64,000 nucleotides of DNA from Cunninghamia lanceolata (lineage: Eukaryota > Streptophyta > Pinopsida > Cupressales > Cupressaceae), in NCBI GenBank assembly GCA_027924645.1, contig BSBN01001750.1:1116001-1180000 (forward strand). Reading direction: 5' to 3'. Numbering within the stretch: position 1 is the stretch's first letter; the number at the start of each line of letters is the position of its first letter. Shown one piece after another: positions 57,331 to 64,000 of the stretch. The position numbers and the translations under genes were made by a program. The notes under the pieces are model-generated. The model was not told the DNA's origin. It searched no databases and was given only the letters and a program-made list of their open reading frames with translations.

Positions 57331-58130
57331 TACCTTTTCTCCAACCTAACATCTCAACATGTTTCCCAAACTCCTATTCACTACCTCTGTCTGTCCATCA
57401 GTCTGTGGATGAAATGTTGAACTGAACTTCAAATCTATCTTCATCTTCTTCCAAAGTGTCTTCCAAAAATATCCAAGGAATCTGGTGTCTCTGTCTGAAA
57501 TTATACTCTTAGGTAATCCATGCAATCTCACAATCTCCTTGAAAAATAGGTCTTCTACATGCACTGCATCAATTGTCTTCTTACAAGGTATGAAATGAGC
57601 CATCTTTGAAAATATGTCTACCACTACAAATATTGAATCATGTCATCTCTTTGTTTTAGGCAATCCCATTACAAAATCCATGCTTATGTCTTCCCAAGGT
57701 CTCTCCAGTATTGTCAAAGGTTTATACAATCTAGTATTCTGACTACTCCCTTTTGCAACTTGACAAACTCTACAACTCTGCACAAATTTCCTAACATCCT
57801 TATGTATCTGAGGCCAAAAGTAGTTTTCACTTAGCAATGTCATTGTCTTATCAATGCCAAATTGTCCTACCAATCCACACTATGTTTCTCCTTGATCAAA
57901 TTGTCTCTCATTGAACTTCTAGGTATGCACAACTAATTTCCTCTAAACAACATATCTTCCTGAATGAAATAGTCCAACCACTTACTCCTATCTGTCACAA
58001 CAGGTTCCTTACATGCTTTCCAAGGTTCTACAAAATTAGTGTCTCCCTCATACATATGCTTCAATTCGTCAAATCCCAACACTTCAACTCTCATCTTCGT
58101 CAATAAGTTTCTTCTCCTACTCAATGCATT
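57331..58130 (-). pseudogene. Gypsy-B integrase zinc domain and core
   Basis: Minus strand. VGQFGIDKTMTLLSENYFWP and CRVCQVAKGSSQNTRLYKPL (Gln retained at 57739-57741). [31 protein letters not shown] and [17 protein letters not shown] hold the D,D,E residues. Frame breaks lie near 57635 and 57335 and within the His region at 57880. Confidence 0.9.
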
Positions 58131-58460
58131 AATAACTTTGTTTGATTTACCACTCCTATGCTTGAATACAAATGTTTAACTCTGCATGAACTCTACCCAT
58201 CTCATATATCTCTGATTCAACTTACCTTGACTGTTCAAATACTGTAAAGCTTGATGATCTGTATACAACACAAATTCCTTAGGCAACAAATAATGTCTCC
58301 ACTTCTTCAGAGTTTGAATTATAGCATAGAACTCTTGATCATAAACTGAATATCTCCTCCTTGCATCATTCAACTTATCACTGAAATATGCTACAAGTCT
58401 ACCTTCTTGACTTAATACTACTCCAATTGCACTCCCACTTGCATCACAATCTACTTCAAC
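58131..58460 (-). pseudogene. Gypsy-B RNase H
   Basis: Minus strand. [20 protein letters not shown] and [20 protein letters not shown] match Gypsy-A residue for residue over long runs. A deletion in the segment before [16 protein letters not shown] sequence (about 58450) removed the end of the RT connection. Confidence 0.88.
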
Positions 58461-59230
58461 AGTTCAAAGCTTTTATCTGCTCCTGATGTCCACTTGAAAT
58501 CTTTTCTGTCACCTCTCATTGTCTCTGTCATAAGGTTACAAATTGAACTGGAATTTCTGTTGAACTTCCAGTAGAAACTAGCCAATCCATGAAATGATCT
58601 GACTTCTCCAATGCTCTCCAGTGTAAGCCATTCAACAATTTCTCTTACTTTCTCAATGTCCATCTTCAATCCTTCCACAGAAATCACAAATCCCAAGTAC
58701 ACTAGTTCTTCCTTGATGAAACTACACTTCTTAATGTTTATCAGCAATTTCTCTTCTCTCAACCTCTATAATACTTGTCTAATATGTCACAAATATTCCT
58801 CTTTTGTCTTACTAAAAATCAGAATATCATCCAAGTATACAATAACAAACTTACCCAAGAATTTCTTCAAGACTTCATTCATCAATCTCATGAAAGTACT
58901 AGGTGCATTTGTCAATCCAAAAGGCATCACTAACCATTCATAAAATCCTTCATTTGTCTTAAAAGTAGTCTTCCATTCATCTCTTTCTCTGATTCTGATC
59001 TGATGGTATCCACTTTTCAAGTCTATCTTTGTGAAATATCTTGCTCCACTCAAACACTCCATGATATCATCCATCATAGCTAAAGGAAATCTATACTTAA
59101 TTGTGATCTTGTTTATTGCTCTAGAGTCAGTACACATTCTCCATTCTCCATCTTTCTTAGGTGCTACACTGCAGGTACTGCACAAGGACTCAAACTTTCT
59201 GATCAAACCTTTCCTCAATAATTCTTGTGT
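58461..59230 (-). pseudogene. Gypsy-B reverse transcriptase
   Basis: Minus strand. [60 protein letters not shown] and [19 protein letters not shown] include the YLDD active site. The TGCAGTACCTGCAGTG stretch just upstream is uninterrupted and shows the pre-insertion state of Gypsy-A. Confidence 0.92.
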
Positions 59231-59990
59231 CTATCTATTTAGTTCTTCATTCTCTGTCGATGTCATTCTATGTGCTACTTTATTAGGCAAACTAGCTCCC
59301 AGTATAAGATCCATGTGATGACTGATACTCCTTATCAGTGGCAATCCTTCAGGTACATTGTCTGACATGATGTCTTTATACTCTGTCAGCAACTTTGTTA
59401 TCTCCTCTGGTTGTGATTCTTCCATCTCCTTCTCCAATGTTTCTGGCTTCTTAGGAATCAAAGCATAACACATATTCTCATGTCTCAAACCATCCAAAAA
59501 TTTTCTTCCATCTACCAAGCAGATTCTAGCATTTCCACACACTTCACTCTTAGGATCATCTTCCAAAGGGACCAAGGTAATTCTATTTCCATTTGATGTT
59601 ATAGTATATGTATTCTTTCTCCCATCATGTATAGATTTTCTATCATATTGCCAAGGTCTACCCAGCAAGATATGACAAACATCCATAGGCATAAAATCAC
59701 ACAAGACTTCATCATGATAAGATCCAATGTGAAATTTCACCAAACATTGTTCACTCACCAGTACCTTATGATCATCTTGAATCCATGCTATCTGATAGGG
59801 CTTAGGGTGTTTCAATCTTTCCAACTTCAGTTTAGTCACCATCTCCTCTGAAACTAGATTATCTGAACTAGCACTATCAATTACAACTTTACAACATTTA
59901 CCTCCTGATTGGCATATGGTTTCGAACAAACTTTTCCTCTATGGTGGTTCCTCATTTGTCTCTGCTTGAAATAGTGCTCTCCTCATCACA
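59231..59990 (-). pseudogene. Gypsy-B aspartic protease
   Basis: Minus strand. KCCKVVIDSASSDNLVSEEM has D-S-A where Gypsy-A has D-S-G, so one of the two has changed the active-site loop. FHIGSYHDEVLCDFMPMDVC and HILLGRPWQYDRKSIHDGRK follow in an open frame of 232 codons. Confidence 0.9.
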
Positions 59991-61164
59991 AGTGATTCTC
60001 TTTTCTCAGGTTTACCAACTGAACTCAATGATCCAACAGGTTTTTCTTCAACATAAGATGTTCTTCCACTGTTTTCTGTTCTCTTGCTTGTACTCCCTTG
60101 ATTACATTCAAATGCTCTATGTCCTTCACCTCCACACTTGAAACAAGTGCCTCTGAATGTTCTCCTATTAGTTCCTCTTCCTTCTCTTTTATATCCTTCA
60201 TTCTGATATGCATTAGGGTTACCTCTCTGGTAAAATTTTTTGTCATCTCTCTGGTATGCACTATTATATCTGTCCTCTTTCTTGAATGTGTTCTCCTGTC
60301 TGTTCTACTCCGCAAATAATTTATCTCCTCCAGAAAATGTTTTACCTTTCTAAAATTTACCTCCTCTACCTCTCTGTCTCTAATAATGTCTCTTATTCAT
60401 CTTTTCTTCAACTTTTAGGGCAAATTGATATGCTTCCTCCAAAGATGTCATCCTCACCAAACTTAGTTCTTCTTGAATGTCCAATCTCAGTCCATTGATG
60501 TATCTAGCCACTTTCTCCTTGCTTGCTTCACTATGTCCTATCCTTATGATCATCTTATAAAATTCTTCAGTATACTGCTTCACAGATTTCTCCTTTTGTC
60601 TCAGGTTTTGCAATCTTTTCAATAGCTCCAGCTCATAGTCAACTCAGGTATAAATTGATTTTTCAATTTTGTCACCATCCTATCCCATTTTGTAATCTTT
60701 TATTTTCCTCTTTTGTTTCTATCCAACTGAACTTCCTTCCACCATATAGCAGCATGTCCTTTCAACTTTGTCTTTGCAAATTTCACCTTCTCTAGATCTT
60801 CAACTTCTTCATATTTAAAGTATTCTTCCATGTCATTTATCCAGTCAATCAACTCTTCAAGGTTTAAATTACTAGTATAGTTCGGCACATAAACTCTAGG
60901 TCCCTTTCCAATCTTTGAAATAGCTCGCAATATTTTGACTTGATCTGATTATTCTTCTTCATCACCTCCTAGGGTTTCACCAATTTGTGCAACAGATTGA
61001 AATTCTTCCTCATCATCACTTTCAACATTAGGTCTTAGTGTCAATCCTCTTCGCCTATCTTCTTCAACAGCATCCAATCGAATTTGCATTATTTTAATCA
61101 TTTCCATCATCTCATCCATTCTACCAGCCATTGTTCCAATGGCAACAACTCTCATCGGTGGCAT
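59991..61164 (-). pseudogene. Gypsy-B gag
   Basis: Minus strand from ATG 61164 (MPPMRVVAIGTMAGRMDEMM). The gag core includes VYVPNYTSNLNLEELIDWIN and KGHAAIWWKEVQLDRNKRGK (Gln at 60727-60729 retained), then GLRLDIQEELSLVRMTSLEE. The CCHC knuckle CFKCGGEGHRAFEC is near 60100-60145. Stops occur after GGDEEE and after RNKRGK, with one frameshift near 60640. Confidence 0.9.
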
Positions 61165-61350
61165 TCTTCCTAGGATCAAGTGCAAACTACCTCAAGTTCG
61201 GTGATCGGGCTACAAGCTGAAAATTGCCTCACAATTGGTGATCGGTTGCAACACAAGTAACCTGCCTTGATTCGGCGATGTATCCACAGTATGATCTTAT
61301 AGAATTTCTTCACCAACTTCACTCAATTTGCTCCCAAAGATTCAAACTTT

Positions 61351-61363
61351 CGCTCTAATACCA
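61351..61363 (-). other. Gypsy-B primer binding site
   Basis: The minus strand reads TGGTATTAGAGCG two bases inside the 5' LTR, one change from the Gypsy-A site. Confidence 0.82.
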
Positions 61364-61365
61364 CT

Positions 61366-62223
61366 TGGTGCAGTCACGGTAGGAGGGTTCATAGAATGAA
61401 CTGTCTAGACCATGCAGCTAGAATAAACACAAAGGAAAAAACTCAAAGATATGAAACAAATATAGATTCAGTCATTCAGTATATCATGAAATTCAAATAC
61501 AATCTGGCCGGCAACATGTGGGCTTACAATTAGGGCTTAAGGGCCTGATTACAGAATATCAGAATATGCACAAGATATAGCTTTGAAGTTCCTTCACTCA
61601 AAATCTAGACTAAGGATTATGAATCAAATGCCAACTTCCTTCCTAGGTATCTATTACATCCTTATATATCATCTCCAGTATAAAAGATTCCTCCGCGTCA
61701 GCCAAGGAAGATCACAAACTCCAAGGAAGAGTTGTAATGTGTGTACACAGATAGGTCGAACCTAAGTGCATAGGACACCTCCGCAAATGAATGGAATGAT
61801 GTACGGATCTCAAGGAAGGTCAACCATGAACCAAAGATCATTGAATGATATGTCATTAGGCTCGACAAGTCAAGGAATGTTCAGCAAGTCTTCTCCTTTA
61901 GCTGATTATTTGAGATTGTCAGCATGCTCTATTCTGAGGAAACAGTCGATCTTCTAATAGTGATAACTTTCTAGTAACTGATCCAAATTCTCTGAGATGC
62001 AGATACAATGTAGATGAATGAATCTAGATGCTAAGTCCAACTCTACAAGATCTGAAATGCAATTGCAGAAGAATGCGTACCAAAATGCAGAAACTGCTAC
62101 TGACTGAAATGCCTGAACTAAACTCAAAAATGAAAAGAAACAAACTAAACTGCAAACAAACTGAAATGCAAATGTTTTTGGTTGATGCAAGATTGCTCTT
62201 GAAGCAGGGATGTTCATGCATCA
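61366..62223 (-). repeat. Gypsy-B 5' LTR
   Basis: 858 bp. The minus strand starts TGATGCATGAACATCC and ends GACTGCACCA. It is collinear with both Gypsy-A LTRs and with the split left LTR. Confidence 0.94.
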
Positions 62224-62228
62224 ATAAA

Positions 62229-62860
62229 AATATCTACAAAAAAATAAGGAGACTTAGGTGGATGAGAAGATCGATAGCCTAAACCTATATTAGAAAAGTG
62301 TGGTTTAGGTTCTAAGGGAATCCTAATTCCCTATTCTCATCATCCATGACCATTTCTATTATAACCATGTTTATAAATCACTTTAAATCCCACACCATAA
62401 TAGTTTTCCAATTTAGTAGGAGGAGGATTGTTGTCACTGGCGTGGTCAAAGTAGGTGGTATAATCACATATTTGAGAAATAGAAGGTATATCTATAGAAA
62501 TAGTTATATTAGGCTAATTAGAAGTATGTGATTCTATAAGTAATTTAGGAATGTCAAAATGAACTAGGTGCACCTTACATTCATTGAGATAGGAAGATGT
62601 GAAATCTAAGGATCCCCAGTCATCACCGAGATACACATTAGAAGATGAAGCAACCTTTGAAGATATAGAAGTAGTAGCAAGAACTACTAGTGGTGTATTA
62701 CCTTTAGTTGAAGAGAATGGTTTGTCTAAAGAACTAGGTTGTGTGGTATGAAAAATAAAAGAATTATTTGATGGAGTAGAGAAAGTGGTATCAACAATTT
62801 TATAATATTGAAAAGGATCATTATTAGCCTTTTATCAGAAAGGATTTTCCTCCATAAAGA
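62229..62860 (-). pseudogene. Gypsy-C protease-RT linker
   Basis: Minus-strand fragments: GIRIPLEPKPHFSNIGLGYR, YYGVGFKVIYKHGYNRNGHG and VYLGDDWGSLDFTSSYLNEC. The GLGYR and GFKV strings resemble the G-patch-like linker of Tat-type pol. Many stops. Confidence 0.6.
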
Positions 62861-63340
62861 AACTTTATAGATTGATGCAGGGTAGATTCTTCATCATCAT
62901 CTCATTAATTCAAGGCTTGCTAAGGAGAAGATTGTAAGAGAGATTTCCTAGCATGACATGGATTAAAGTGGGGAGGGTAACAAGTCCTAATGAAATAAGC
63001 AATGTAATGGTACCTAAAGGATCCCTTCTAACATTATCAAAACCTTTAATTGATGCTTCAAATAAAGAAATATTATAAGTAGCTACATAGATACATTGTA
63101 AGAAATTGAGGTTACACACATTAAATCTCAAACCATTGTCGATTAAGGTTCACTTAATCTTCATAGAGTTGATACCAACCATAATTAAGAGAGATATTTT
63201 GTCATTGAGTCTCATATGAAGGGAGTTTGAGAGGAAGGAAAGTAATGTCCATTATATAATTGTAAATAGATTCAATCAAAGTAGATATCTTAGATGGTTT
63301 AGCAAAAGGAATAGAAATCTTCTACAAAGCCTACTAAAGT
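62861..63340 (-). pseudogene. Gypsy-C aspartic protease region (Tat/Ogre-type)
   Basis: Minus strand. ISIPFAKPSKISTLIESIYN and LIMVGINSMKIK lead into LIDNGLRFNVCNLNFL, in the position of the D-S/N-G active site. GFDNVRRDPLGTITLLISLG, GNLSYNLLLSKPWI and ESTLHQSIKFLYGGKSF follow. The NLLLGRPWI and P/STLHQ.IKF motifs characterise Tat/Ogre proteases. The sequence is stop-ridden and continues toward gag beyond the right edge. Confidence 0.82.
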
Positions 63341-64000
63341 AGCTTATGATAAGAAGCATATATTTGTATGAGGTCCCATAGAGAAATTTTAGCCTAGGTG
63401 TCTTGAATCTACTCTATGATATTGTATTCTTTAGAATTTTTAAGAGGAATGTGAGGAGCATAAGGAAGAATAGGGTCAAAGGGAAGAAGGGAAATAGGCA
63501 TAGGAGCAGTTTGCTAGTTTTGCCTAGTGTTATAAGTGTGACCTACTGCATGGAAGCCGATACGAGGAAGAGTTGTAGATGTAAACATTGGAATAGAGGA
63601 TGGAATACAAATGTTGAAGAAATAATATTATCTTTATCACTTACCTACATTGAAATAGAATTTTTTTCCAAAAACTCTATGAGCAACAAGAAGATGGCAT
63701 CAAAGGAACCTTAAAAGGTTTGACCTTTGTTTGAAGGTCCCTTTCATAAATCATTTTGAACATGAGACATTTCATAAAAATTAAAAAATCTTTCATTCGA
63801 AGGTCATGATGGCATCACCTTCAAATGAAGGTCCTTCATTCAAAGGTGTTTTACAATTTTTGGCACCTTGGGCTCAGTTATTGCCCTATCCCACAACTAG
63901 GACACACTATTATGGTATCACCCACTTACAAACCAAATTTTCTTTCCCTTTTTCCTCAAACCCTTCTATCTATGACATATACATTTCCTCTTCAAGCTCC
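63341..64000. other. Gypsy-C gag-side remnant, unresolved
   Basis: No Gag motif was identified. 63715-63860 contains repeated and inverted 'ctttgaatgaaggtc/ttcatttgaagg' words. The 103-residue plus-strand frame at 63403-63714 is antisense to this pol and has no recognised domain. The window ends within the element. Confidence 0.4.

Larger units (their letters stand above)
48304..62223 (-). mobile_element. Gypsy-B: minus-strand chromodomain Ty3/Gypsy, split by Element E
   Basis: The right (5') LTR is 61366-62223 and the left (3') LTR is 48304-48744 plus 56176-56598. ATAAA flanks both ends (48299-48303, 62224-62228). It contains PBS, gag, protease, RT, RNase H, integrase and chromodomain. It is the same family as Gypsy-A, in opposite orientation, and inserted into the same Gypsy-C. 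Numerous single-base frameshifts break pol into short frames. Confidence 0.94.

Overview
This window looks like intergenic DNA from a large plant nuclear genome, most plausibly a gymnosperm or another repeat-rich seed plant. That placement is inference, based on low GC, wall-to-wall degenerate LTR retrotransposons and plant-type gene fragments. I see no intact host gene and no tRNA, rRNA or CRISPR. Every long reading frame belongs to a transposable element or to a broken fragment inside one.

Layout. (1) 1-8414 is old debris. It holds two partial Copia-type LTRs (1-551 minus, 552-1806 plus), a coiled-coil gag-like fragment, a 2.36-kb near-perfect inverted repeat (2118-4478), an unrecognised ORF (4738-5112) and unclassified decayed sequence. 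(2) 8415-21949 is a minus-strand Copia element (Copia-2). Its RNase H is split by a complete plus-strand Copia (Copia-1, 9835-17030) with a matching ATACTC target duplication. (3) From 21950 to the right edge the substrate is an old minus-strand Ty3/gypsy of Tat/Ogre type (Gypsy-C), seen in pieces at 22003-22445, 30653-31454, 46064-48303 and 62229-64000. Three elements split it: Copia-D (22446-30647, TSD CCTAT), Gypsy-A (31455-46058, TSD CATAG) and Gypsy-B (48304-62223, TSD ATAAA). Gypsy-A and Gypsy-B are one chromodomain family in opposite orientation. (4) A further layer sits inside those. A 7,005-bp TG...CA insertion (Element G, 32110-39114, TSD AGGCA) lies in the 5' LTR of Gypsy-A. A 1.1-kb solo-LTR-like insertion (41476-42594) lies in its RT. 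A non-autonomous Copia-like element (Element E, 48745-56175) lies in the 3' LTR of Gypsy-B.

Most interesting points. Element E replaces pol with an approximately 1,100-codon degenerate ORF that has no RT, integrase or protease signature. Copia-D has 2.57-kb LTRs and only a gag. Copia-1, Element E and Copia-D share two stem-loops: one at the U5 end beside the PBS, with compensatory base changes between copies, and one that places the polypurine tract/3' LTR junction in its loop. This suggests a shared cis-acting system that could let the pol-less elements use an autonomous partner. Element G carries a 2-oxoglutarate-dependent dioxygenase fragment interrupted by a piece of lariat-debranching enzyme (DBR1). 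Many premature stops are TAG where CAG (Gln) is expected, sometimes provable against a sister copy in the window. This is what deamination at methylated CHG sites would produce.
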